This document shows, piece by piece, positions 24,882-32,492 of a stretch of 35,642 bases of DNA. A model generated the notes under the pieces. It made no database searches. It was not told the DNA's origin and saw nothing but the letters and a program-made list of their open reading frames with translations. This stretch comes from JAFDZV01 sp966128725 (GTDB lineage Bacteria; Bacteroidota; Ignavibacteria; OLB7). Positions within the stretch are counted from its first letter, which is position 1; each line of letters opens with the position of its first letter. The stretch spans positions 1 through 35,642 of the forward strand of contig CBHYLN010000045.1 in assembly GCA_966128725.1 (NCBI GenBank), given 5' to 3'. The position numbers and the translations under genes were made by a program.

Positions 24882-25329
24882 CGTCGATTCGACATCCGCT
24901 GCATGCTGGAGAGAACCGTTCGTTTGTGCTCGCCGGGATTGGCAAGGAACGATGTAGGGAGCGACGCGCATCCATGTTCAAGCATCAACCATCTCTCGAT
25001 TACACCCGCCGCACTGTTGACGCTTTCGTACTCACCTCCCAACCGATCTGCGCGACTCACGAATGCAATATGCGCGCATCGAAAAGGGCATCACTACTCA
25101 ATTTCTACTCTATGGCTCGTTGTTGCCTGTCCTTCACACTGGCACAGCACGTGCCCCTGCCGCCCATGCAGCCACGACTTGTGGTCGGCGGCACGCATCG
25201 TTACGCTATGAGTAGATTTTGAGTAGTAGGGTTTGTATTCGCGGTGATAGCTTGGTACGGGTTCAACCCATCCATAGGGCACTTGGTGCTCGATGTTCCC
25301 CGCATCTCTAACCTACCGGAGACCCTCCA
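24882..25329. other. 448-bp divergent intergenic region with one strong stem-loop
   Basis: No gene is supported. A stem-loop at 25158-25193 combines TGCCGCC/GGCGGCA (25158-25164, 25187-25193) with an inner CCAC/GTGG stem, and could be a structured leader of the plus-strand gene at 25330. A 10-bp palindrome ATGCGCGCAT lies at 25070-25079. Promoters for both divergent genes must be here, but none is clear. Confidence 0.45.
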
Positions 25330-25662
25330 ATGGCTCTCAAATGCTTTTACGAGATCACCCTCAGCAACTTCTCGTCGACCGATTTCCCCATAACGTTTAC
25401 GGTTCATCCCGAGGGACTTGATCCGTATACCGAGGCCTTCTCACAGAACGGCACCTACATTGTTCCGCAGGGTACGCTGGTGCCATCGTTCGGGCAGTAC
25501 ACCTTTGACGCGAACGCCTCCGGCACTGGTGAGATCCCGTTTCAGGTGGAGACGGTTGTCCTTATGAAGGACATGCCGTGGCCGCAGCCAATCCCCAGCA
25601 GCAACCGCTATATCCGCGTGATCATCCGCAACTTCCCCATCGACGACGGCGAGCTCGAGTAA
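25330..25662 (+). CDS. Unknown 110-residue protein
   Basis: I do not recognise this protein. It is acidic, rich in Phe, Tyr, Pro and Thr, and looks all-beta (ITLSNFSSTDFPITFTVHPE, then FQVETVVLM and RYIRVIIRNFPI), with a charged tail DDGELE. It has no signal peptide, Cys pair or membrane segment. The start has an SD (GGAG, 8 nt upstream) and the coding style is good, so it is very probably real. It is divergent from the GH18 gene, and its transcript seems to run into several strong hairpins (25679-25866). A small binding domain or partner of the GH18 protein is one guess, without direct evidence. Confidence 0.72.
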   Translation: MALKCFYEITLSNFSSTDFPITFTVHPEGLDPYTEAFSQNGTYIVPQGTLVPSFGQYTFDANASGTGEIPFQVETVVLMKDMPWPQPIPSSNRYIRVIIRNFPIDDGELE

Positions 25663-25678
25663 GGCGTTCGCGTTTCCC

Positions 25679-25697
25679 GAGCAGCCTACCGCTGCTC
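25679..25697 (+). other. Short perfect hairpin just after the 110-residue gene
   Basis: GAGCAGC (25679-25685) and GCTGCTC (25691-25697) with a 5-nt loop, 16 nt past the stop codon. No T-run follows. A second perfect stem GCCGGCTG/CAGCCGGC (25779-25786, 25790-25797) lies further on. Confidence 0.45.
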
Positions 25698-25815
25698 ATT
25701 ACTGGTCAATGGTATATTGTGCCACCTGAGTTTGGCGCGGGCACAACACCATACCCGATCAACGCGCCATGGTCACAGGCCGGCTGCCGCAGCCGGCGCG
25801 CAAGCAACACACGTT

Positions 25816-25866
25816 GGCACCGGCCCGCTGTTCCTTCCCATGGGAGCCGCGGGCCGGCGCCGTTTT
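25816..25866 (+). terminator. Large hairpin with short U-tract, probable terminator
   Basis: Arms at 25816-25828 and 25849-25861 (GGCACCGGCCCGC with GCGGGCCGGCGCC, one mismatch) are followed by GTTTTAC. It is the last and strongest of three hairpins after the 110-residue gene. The remaining 25867-26005 has no supported gene. Confidence 0.5.
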
Positions 25867-26005
25867 ACACGGATTGGTGCCGTGGTCACAGTAGCTGATG
25901 TGCTGAGATTGGTTAACCAGCGCGAAGCAACGATGTGGTAGCAGGTACGGCAGGCAGGCAGGCCACGATGATCGAACGACATATCGTGACATGATATGGT
26001 AATCT

Positions 26006-26035
26006 GGTTCGGGGGCGGCGTACCGAACCCGAACC
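26006..26035 (-). terminator. Hairpin after the DUF4062-NTPase-TPR gene
   Basis: GGTTCGGG (26006-26013) pairs with CCCGAACC (26028-26035), 30 nt past the stop on the minus strand. There is no T-run, so termination strength is doubtful. Confidence 0.35.
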
Positions 26036-26064
26036 GATGCAGGAGACAGACCGGCCGGAAGAAC

Positions 26065-29000
26065 TTACTCGGACGCCGAGACCAGCGGGCCATCGCCGGC
26101 GGCCTCGGCCATGTCGGCCGCATCCAGATCGCGCAGCAGCTCGTGAATCTCCTGCACCTTGGCATGGCGGCCGTCCTCACCGTGCGACAGAATCGCCAGG
26201 GCCTGATTGGCCAGCTTCCGTGTGCCTTCGCGGTCGCCGCGGCGGCGCGCCAACGAGGCAAGGTTCATGAACTGTATGCCGATCTGCGGGTGATCGGCCC
26301 CAAGGGCCTGCTCAAGCATTTCGATTGCACGGCGGAACAGGCGCTCGGCCACCCACAGATTCCCACGTTCGCGGTACACCATCGCCAGGCCGCTCATGGT
26401 AATGGCCGCATCTGGATGTGACTGGCCAAGGATGGCGCACTGCAGATCGTATGCACGCCGCAGATACCGCTCGGCCCCTTCATGGTCGCCGGCGTAATAG
26501 TGGATGCGCCCAAGCGAATACACCAGGATGGCTGTTGTGGCCGTGGCCTCGGCATAGGCACGTTCGTGCACAACCAGCGCGCGTTCCATCAACGGGAGCG
26601 CGCTGGCGGGATCCTTCTTGGCGATCAGGCCCGCCCAGTTGCACAGCACCGAGGCAATCATCGGGTGATTCTCGCCAAGCGTTCGCTCCCACGTGGCGCG
26701 CACCTTGCCGAAAAGCTCCTCCGCACCACGCCCGTTTCCCATGTCGTACAACAGCGTGGCCAGGTTGTTCATGGCGATCGCCGTGTTGGGATGCTCGGGG
26801 CCGTACACGGTTTCCCACGTAGCCAGCGCGCGCTGATACAGCGACTCGGCCTCGTCGTATTTCCCCTTGTCGTGCAGAACGCCGGCAAGGTTGTTGATGG
26901 CTTCGGCCAGATAGGGGTTCTCGGCGCCGGCGAAGCGCTCGGCCAACCGCAAGGCCTTGCGGTACAGGGCTTCGGCGCCATCGTAGTCGCCGGCGCCACC
27001 CAGCACGCCGGCCAGGTTGCCAAGGGTTTTCGCGACAATCAGGTTAGACGGCCCCAACACCTGCTCCTGCACGGCCAGGGCGCGACGGTACCACTCCTCG
27101 GCCTCCTGCATCTCACCACGGCTCTGGTACAGGTTGGCAAGGCTGTAGAAGGATTGCGCGGTGTCCAGATGTTCGCGACCCAGAAGCTCCGTACGTATGG
27201 TTGCCGCCCGGCGCAGGAACTGAAGCGCGTCATCGAACAACCCGCAGATACGCAGGAACTCGCCCACGGCGTTCAACACGTTGGCCAGGCTAAGCCGCTC
27301 CGGATCGCCGAGCTCGAACCGCGCAACCTCCGCGCTGTAGGCTTCGGTGATCTCGTCGCCGGCATCGGCGGCAAGCCAGTATCCCAGCAGCTCGTAGCCC
27401 TTCTCCTCCTGCATCGAGGGGAGCAGGATGTCGAGGCTTGCAACCGATTGCCGCAAACGGGCAACATCGCCAACATGCTGCAACTGCCACAACAGCTCGT
27501 CGGCACGGCGACCGCCGGACGGCTCGGCCTCGAAGAATCGTGCAAGCTGATCGTGCAGGCTGCGATGCGCTTCATCGCTGGGAAGGTAGCGGCGCTCAAC
27601 CGCCCGGCGCAGCGCTTCGTGGAAGAATCGCAGGCGGCCGTCGCTTCGCAGAAGGTGATGATCCAACGCGCCCAGCAATTCCGCCAACTGCAGGCGCGTG
27701 CATCCCAGGGCCCGCTCCAGCTCCTGTTCGCTCATGCCATAACGGGCTCCCCAGATACAGCGCAGCATGCCGTCGAGCGGTTCGCGACCGTATTCCTCCT
27801 CCAGCCTCTCCAGCACATGCTCGAACAAATCGTCCAATGTGTCGGCGGCAAGGTAGCCCTCCAGATTGCGGCCCCGGCGCTCGTACGAACCGAACAGCCG
27901 AAGCTCCTCCAGGCGGGTGCGCAGGAACAACGGGTTGGACGAGGCGGCATCCGCCGCAAGGCGCATCACGCGCTCCGGCTCGATGGCGGCATTGCGTTCG
28001 GCCAGATAGCTTGTGGAAACGGCCACCCGCTCGTTCACGCTCAGCGGCTCCAGCCGCATAACGTCCCAGCCGTCGCGCTCGGCGCGGGGCGCCAGATCCA
28101 CTCCCGTGATAATCAGGCGCAGGCCGGCCGGGATGTACCGAGGCAACCATTCAAGATCCCTGGCCGCCTCCTCCAGTTGGTTGGCGCCGTCGATGATCAG
28201 CACCATGTTGGCCGCGGCGGCCTTCGCCAACCAGAACGGCAGGGCCTCGATCACTTCCTCGCGCGCCACGGGAATCGGCTCGCCGCCGCCGGTACGGGCG
28301 CCAATCTCCGCCATCAGCCGCCGCAGCAACTCGGTGCTGCTGCCGGCCGAGGAAACCGCGCCCACGTAGTGGGTAACCACAAACGCGTCCGGGTGCTGCC
28401 GGCGGTAGTCCGCGCTCCAGTAGGCTATCAGCGCGCTCTTGCCCGATCCCGTTTCCCCCACGATCATCAACGGCGGTGCATCGCCGGCCACATGGGTTTC
28501 CAGACGCGCCATCGAGGCTGCGTTGGGCACGTAGGCCGTGCGGCGCGATGCGGCGAAGGTCTCGTGCGCGCGGCGCTCCAGCTCCATCGGCGCCAGCACC
28601 ACGCCTTCCGGCACCATGCGGTTGATAACGCCGAGCAGATCATCGTATACCCATTGCGCGAAGGTCTCGGCGTCGGCAACGGCCTCGCGCACGCGCGCGG
28701 AGCTTGCTCGAATGCGATCCTTGAGCAGCGCCAACCGCTCGGCCTCGCGGGCAACATCGGCCTCGATCTCGGTATCGCGGTCGAGCTGGGCCGGCACGGC
28801 GGGTGTGTCGCGCAGGTAGAAGAATGCGCGCTCGCACATCTCCGTGTGGGCAAGCACCCCGTGGCTGATCTCGATGTCGAGCAGACTGAAGTGGTTGGCG
28901 GTATCCGATGCGATGGCCGGATAGTCAACGGCGATGGCGGCCAGCTCGCGTTCGGCCGCACGGCCGGACACAACGATGCCGTAGCTGGAGCCAACCATCC

Positions 29001-29253
29001 CGATTACGTACGGACGGTTGCGCCGAAGCTCGTCCAGGCTGAGCCGCAGAAGTTTGGACTGTTGGGTGTACGAGTGCGATACACCACGGCGAAGATCCAC
29101 CTCGGTGAATTCGATGCCGCGCGTACGGCAGATACGCGCCAACGCCGGGAAGACACGATTGGATAGCAGTTCCCGCTCCGCACGCATTTCGCGATCGTCG
29201 CAGGAGAGGAACACGCGAAGTTCACCGCTGTCGCTCAGGTAGCCGCTGTTCAT
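26065..29253 (-). CDS. DUF4062 - P-loop NTPase (NACHT/STAND-like) - TPR protein
   Basis: This 1062-residue signalling-type NTPase has three parts. Residues about 11-150 are a DUF4062-like domain (ELRVFLSCDDREMRAER, FTEVDLRRGVS), as in animal nephrocystin-3 and NWD proteins. Residues about 240-640 are a P-loop NTPase with Walker A GETGSGKS (266-273), Walker B VLIIDGANQL (Asp355) and a winged-helix-like tail. From about 650 there are many TPRs of the AAxxxYxxALAIxE type (NLAGVLxxxGxYDEAExLYxRAL). Proteins of this STAND class sense a ligand through the repeats; bacterial relatives include regulators and phage-defence sensors. The start at 29253 is chosen because the DUF4062 domain follows directly; no SD. 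It is 123 nt downstream of the LuxR-TPR gene, probably co-transcribed. No separate effector gene was seen nearby. Confidence 0.88.
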   Translation of the reverse strand: MNSGYLSDSGELRVFLSCDDREMRAERELLSNRVFPALARICRTRGIEFTEVDLRRGVSHSYTQQSKLLRLSLDELRRNRPYVIGMVGSSYGIVVSGRAAERELAAIAVDYPAIASDTANHFSLLDIEISHGVLAHTEMCERAFFYLRDTPAVPAQLDRDTEIEADVAREAERLALLKDRIRASSARVREAVADAETFAQWVYDDLLGVINRMVPEGVVLAPMELERRAHETFAASRRTAYVPNAASMARLETHVAGDAPPLMIVGETGSGKSALIAYWSADYRRQHPDAFVVTHYVGAVSSAGSSTELLRRLMAEIGARTGGGEPIPVAREEVIEALPFWLAKAAAANMVLIIDGANQLEEAARDLEWLPRYIPAGLRLIITGVDLAPRAERDGWDVMRLEPLSVNERVAVSTSYLAERNAAIEPERVMRLAADAASSNPLFLRTRLEELRLFGSYERRGRNLEGYLAADTLDDLFEHVLERLEEEYGREPLDGMLRCIWGARYGMSEQELERALGCTRLQLAELLGALDHHLLRSDGRLRFFHEALRRAVERRYLPSDEAHRSLHDQLARFFEAEPSGGRRADELLWQLQHVGDVARLRQSVASLDILLPSMQEEKGYELLGYWLAADAGDEITEAYSAEVARFELGDPERLSLANVLNAVGEFLRICGLFDDALQFLRRAATIRTELLGREHLDTAQSFYSLANLYQSRGEMQEAEEWYRRALAVQEQVLGPSNLIVAKTLGNLAGVLGGAGDYDGAEALYRKALRLAERFAGAENPYLAEAINNLAGVLHDKGKYDEAESLYQRALATWETVYGPEHPNTAIAMNNLATLLYDMGNGRGAEELFGKVRATWERTLGENHPMIASVLCNWAGLIAKKDPASALPLMERALVVHERAYAEATATTAILVYSLGRIHYYAGDHEGAERYLRRAYDLQCAILGQSHPDAAITMSGLAMVYRERGNLWVAERLFRRAIEMLEQALGADHPQIGIQFMNLASLARRRGDREGTRKLANQALAILSHGEDGRHAKVQEIHELLRDLDAADMAEAAGDGPLVSASE

Positions 29254-29376
29254 GCCAAGAGGTTCGTTGACGGGGGAGCGATTCGGTACTGCACATTCCG
29301 AACATAACACTGCACGCGCACGCAATCGCCCGCGGCATGCTTCATCAACACACTATCACATCAAGCCCACCGAACA

Positions 29377-31158
29377 TCACAGTGATGCAAGATGCAGCGT
29401 AAGATTGGAATCGGCACCAAGCCCCATCTTCTTGCGGAGCCTGTACCGATGATTCTCAACAGTGCGCTCCGACAGGTACAGAATCTTGGCGATATCCTTG
29501 GTTGCCAGGTTCGCCTTCAGCAGCGCGCAGATCTTCAACTCGGTTGGCGTAAGCTCGGGATAGTGCGACGAGAGCGTGCGGATGAAGTCGCCGTGCAGTT
29601 GGTCCAACTGTTCCTCGAACGCCTTCCAATCGCTCTCGCTGTCGCGCGCGGCCTCGATCTGCTCCAGCACCTTCTTTACCACCACGCCATCGCCGGCCGT
29701 GCCCGAGCCGCGTTCGGCGATCGCCTCGGCCACACGTTCCTTCAGCGCATCGAGCATGGTGTTACGCTGCACGATGCCCAGAGCCATCGCGGTAAGTTCG
29801 CGTGTCTTCAGCTCCACTTCGCTGCGCAACTGCTCGGCCTGCAGCCGGTAAATCTCGCGCTCGCGTTCGGCTTTTTCCAGCGCGAAACGAACCTCGATCT
29901 CGGCAACCGCCTTGCGCTTTTCCTCGCCGCCAAGCTCCTCGCGGATGCGCGCGAACATCTTGTAGTGTTCCAGCGCCTTGTCGGCAGCGCCCATTTCCTC
30001 GAACGCGCGCGCCAGCGCCTCGTGGATCTGGTACTCCAGCCGGCGATCGCCCAGCCCGCGCGCGATCACCTGCGCCTTGTCGAGCTCGGCGACGGCATTC
30101 CAGAAATCCCCCCGGCGACGGCGCAGGTTGCCGATACCGATCAGGGCAGCGGCGTCGAGCGTGGGCCGGTTCAACGGTTCGGCCACGGTGCGGGCCTTCT
30201 GAAAATTATCCAGCGCCTCGGCCAGGCGGCCGGCCCGCTCGTGGATGGTTGCAATCGAGATCAGGGCCTCGGCAACGCCGGCCGCATCGCCAAGCCCCTC
30301 CTGCACGATCAGCGCACGTAGCGCATACTCCAACGCAGCTTCAAGCCTCCCATGCGACAGATACACCGCGCTGATATTGCCCAGCGCTCGCGCCTGAAGG
30401 TAGTTGTTGCCGCTGTCGCGGAACAGCTCCAGCCCCTTGGTAAAGAAGTCCAGGGCCTTCTCCAGCTCGCCCATCTGCGCGTACACAAACCCGATGTCCA
30501 TGTAGGTGACGCCGATCGCGTCGCCATCACGGCCGTGTTCACGAAGGCGCAGCGCCTCGAAGTGATGTTCAAGGCCCGGCACGTACTCGCCGATATCAAC
30601 GTGCACGTTGCCAAGCGCGGTTTCGGCCAGCGCCATGCCAACCGGATCGGCATGGTCGCGGCTGATGCCAAGGCTTTGCTGATACGACGCCAGTGCCCGC
30701 GAGTAATCCAGCATGCCGAGTTGCGCGCGCCCCAGGGCCAGCATCACCTCGGCCGCATCGGCCCACTCGCCCAGATCGTCCATAAGCTTGAACGCGGCCT
30801 GAAGGTCCCTGATGGCCTCGGAGTACAGGCCGGCGGCCAGTTTGCACCATCCAAGTTCCTTCAGCGAGAAGGCGCGCGCCGATCGATCGTTCAACGATTC
30901 GGCCAGCGCAAGCGCTTCGGTTGCCAGCGTGCGGGTACCCTGCTCGTCGCGACGCGCGTGCCGCAAGGTTGCCAGCAACGACGAAAGGCGATCGCGCTGC
31001 TGGCCGATGGTCGCAAGCGTGCGAACGCCACCCGGCTCGGGGCCGTTGGCGATTGTCAGGGGTTTGGATGAGTTGGCCTGGGATGCCACAGCGTTGAAAG
31101 GAGGACTGGACGAAACACCGTGCCGAGCATGCCGCGGCATGCTCGGCACCGTAACCAT
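29377..31158 (-). CDS. TPR - coiled coil - LuxR-type HTH regulator
   Basis: This is a 593-residue transcription regulator. After about 45 poorly structured N-terminal residues come many TPRs (about 50-420), a charged coiled coil (about 425-500, EKAEREREIYRLQAEQLRSE region) and a LuxR-type helix-turn-helix at the C-terminus (LTPTELKICALLKANLATK, then LSERTVENHRYRLRKKMGL). This architecture is frequent in Bacteroidota. No kinase or receiver domain is present, so the signal is probably a peptide or protein bound by the TPRs. ATG at 31158 has no SD; an ATG at 31140 is an alternative. A perfect 30-bp palindrome covers codons 4-13, which suggests self-regulation or a later true start. Confidence 0.88.
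   Translation of the reverse strand: MVTVPSMPRHARHGVSSSPPFNAVASQANSSKPLTIANGPEPGGVRTLATIGQQRDRLSSLLATLRHARRDEQGTRTLATEALALAESLNDRSARAFSLKELGWCKLAAGLYSEAIRDLQAAFKLMDDLGEWADAAEVMLALGRAQLGMLDYSRALASYQQSLGISRDHADPVGMALAETALGNVHVDIGEYVPGLEHHFEALRLREHGRDGDAIGVTYMDIGFVYAQMGELEKALDFFTKGLELFRDSGNNYLQARALGNISAVYLSHGRLEAALEYALRALIVQEGLGDAAGVAEALISIATIHERAGRLAEALDNFQKARTVAEPLNRPTLDAAALIGIGNLRRRRGDFWNAVAELDKAQVIARGLGDRRLEYQIHEALARAFEEMGAADKALEHYKMFARIREELGGEEKRKAVAEIEVRFALEKAEREREIYRLQAEQLRSEVELKTRELTAMALGIVQRNTMLDALKERVAEAIAERGSGTAGDGVVVKKVLEQIEAARDSESDWKAFEEQLDQLHGDFIRTLSSHYPELTPTELKICALLKANLATKDIAKILYLSERTVENHRYRLRKKMGLGADSNLTLHLASL
31120..31149. promoter_or_regulatory. Perfect 30-bp palindrome at the start of the LuxR-TPR gene
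   Basis: GTGCCGAGCATGCCG is followed at once by its exact reverse complement, with no spacer. It lies 9 nt inside the annotated coding region and 104 nt from the divergent glycosyltransferase gene. A palindrome this long is unlikely by chance; LuxR-type HTH proteins bind such sites as dimers. Operator function is inferred. Confidence 0.5.
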
Positions 31159-31253
31159 TCGGTGTTCCAGAGCACCAGCTTACGCAAACCGCGAACAAAT
31201 GCAAAATGATCGATAGCGCACATTCATCTTGAAACGAATCTGGTACGCCCGGC

Positions 31254-32492
31254 ATGGCTAACTTTCGCGCGCTGACGTTCATGATACAGTGCACGGCAGC
31301 CTATGCAGGCGTGGCCAATCCCGTTGTAAAACATATCGAACGGCTGATCCGCCGGGGTACCCTGGCGATCGCCGCACGGCTTCCGCGTTCCGGCGCCGGC
31401 GCGGCCCGCACCGATGGCATGGCGGCCGCCAACGGCCCCGGCGCCGCGCTCGCACGGCTGCTGCAGGCAGGGCAGCCCCGCATCCTGCTGGTCAGGACCG
31501 ACCGTATTGGCGACGCGGTAATCACAACACCGCTTATCACCTTGCTGCGGCAACGCTATCCGCAGGCGCGCATCGATCTGCTGCTGGGGCGCAAGAACGC
31601 CGCGGCCGCCCCGCTGATGCCTGGCCTGGATGCGGTCCTGGTGCCGGAGCGTGGCGCGATGGGCATGCTTCGAATGCTGATGGCGATCCGGCGCACCCGC
31701 TACGACGCAGCCGTGAACCTGCTTGTCAACGATTCGGCCAGCGCCACATTGATCACGCTGCTCAGCGGCGCCAGCGTGCGGATCGGATTTGCCGGGCAGC
31801 CCACCAGGCCGTTCGATATCGGGCTGGACCGCAGGCCCCGACAACCGATGCATGTTGTGCAGCGCACGGCACTGCTGGCCGCGCCGTTCGGCATCGAGCC
31901 CGGCCAGACGGCGCCACCGCTGCGCATAACGCTTGGCAACGACACACGGGGTCGCGGCCGCAGGGCCGTGCGGGCGGCGCTTGGCGCGGTTGCGCACGCG
32001 GACACAGCACCCGGCGAAGCCCTCGCCGGCACGGTGCTGTTGAATGTTTCCGGCTCGGGACCGGAGAAATATTGGGGTCGCGAGAACTTCGTGGCGTTGG
32101 CGATCGCGCTGGCCGCGGCCGGGTTGCGGCCGATCATCGCGGGCCGCCCGGACCACGCCGGCGAAGTTGCCGCAATCGCCCAGGAGGCCGGCTGCGCACG
32201 GCTTGCGGCCGCGGGCGCGTTGGAGGATTTTGCCGCGGCCATTGCCTGCTGCGCGCTGGTTGTCACGCCGGATACGTCGGTAGTGCATATTGCGGCGGCG
32301 CTGGGACGCCCCACTGTTGTGCTTGTAGCCGAGCCCGAGGTTGGGAACAACTGGGGTCCATGGGGCGTCACATCCACGGTGATTGCCGGAACCGGCCTGT
32401 TGGATTCCATCGTACCCGAACACGTAGCCGAAGCAGTAGTTTCGTTGGCAGGCGCAACATGGCGCCCCCCCTCTCCGTTATCCAGCCCATGA
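31254..32492 (+). CDS. Glycosyltransferase family 9 (heptosyltransferase-like)
   Basis: This GT-B-fold transferase adds a sugar, classically ADP-heptose, to a lipopolysaccharide core or a related cell-surface acceptor at the inner face of the membrane. The 412-residue protein has an Ala/Arg-rich extension of about 75 residues, then the N-terminal motif RILLVRTDRIGDAVITTP (76-93), a nucleotide-sugar site around VSGSGPEKYWGRENF (265-279) and TPDTSVVHIAAALGRPTVVL (338-357, Asp340). The start at 31254 is the first ATG; ATG 31281 is possible. The stop overlaps the next ATG (ATGA 32489-32492), so it is coupled with an MsbA-like exporter. The sugar and acceptor are unknown. Confidence 0.9.
   Translation: MANFRALTFMIQCTAAYAGVANPVVKHIERLIRRGTLAIAARLPRSGAGAARTDGMAAANGPGAALARLLQAGQPRILLVRTDRIGDAVITTPLITLLRQRYPQARIDLLLGRKNAAAAPLMPGLDAVLVPERGAMGMLRMLMAIRRTRYDAAVNLLVNDSASATLITLLSGASVRIGFAGQPTRPFDIGLDRRPRQPMHVVQRTALLAAPFGIEPGQTAPPLRITLGNDTRGRGRRAVRAALGAVAHADTAPGEALAGTVLLNVSGSGPEKYWGRENFVALAIALAAAGLRPIIAGRPDHAGEVAAIAQEAGCARLAAAGALEDFAAAIACCALVVTPDTSVVHIAAALGRPTVVLVAEPEVGNNWGPWGVTSTVIAGTGLLDSIVPEHVAEAVVSLAGATWRPPSPLSSP

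Noticed and set aside
25259..25269. GGGTTCAACCC as a tRNA T-arm
   Set aside because: The 5-bp stem with a 7-nt loop cannot be formed, and no acceptor or anticodon arm surrounds it.
26482..29166. 894-codon plus-strand open frame
   Set aside because: It is antisense to the DUF4062-NTPase-TPR gene, whose motifs are unambiguous; the composition is of the usual shadow type.
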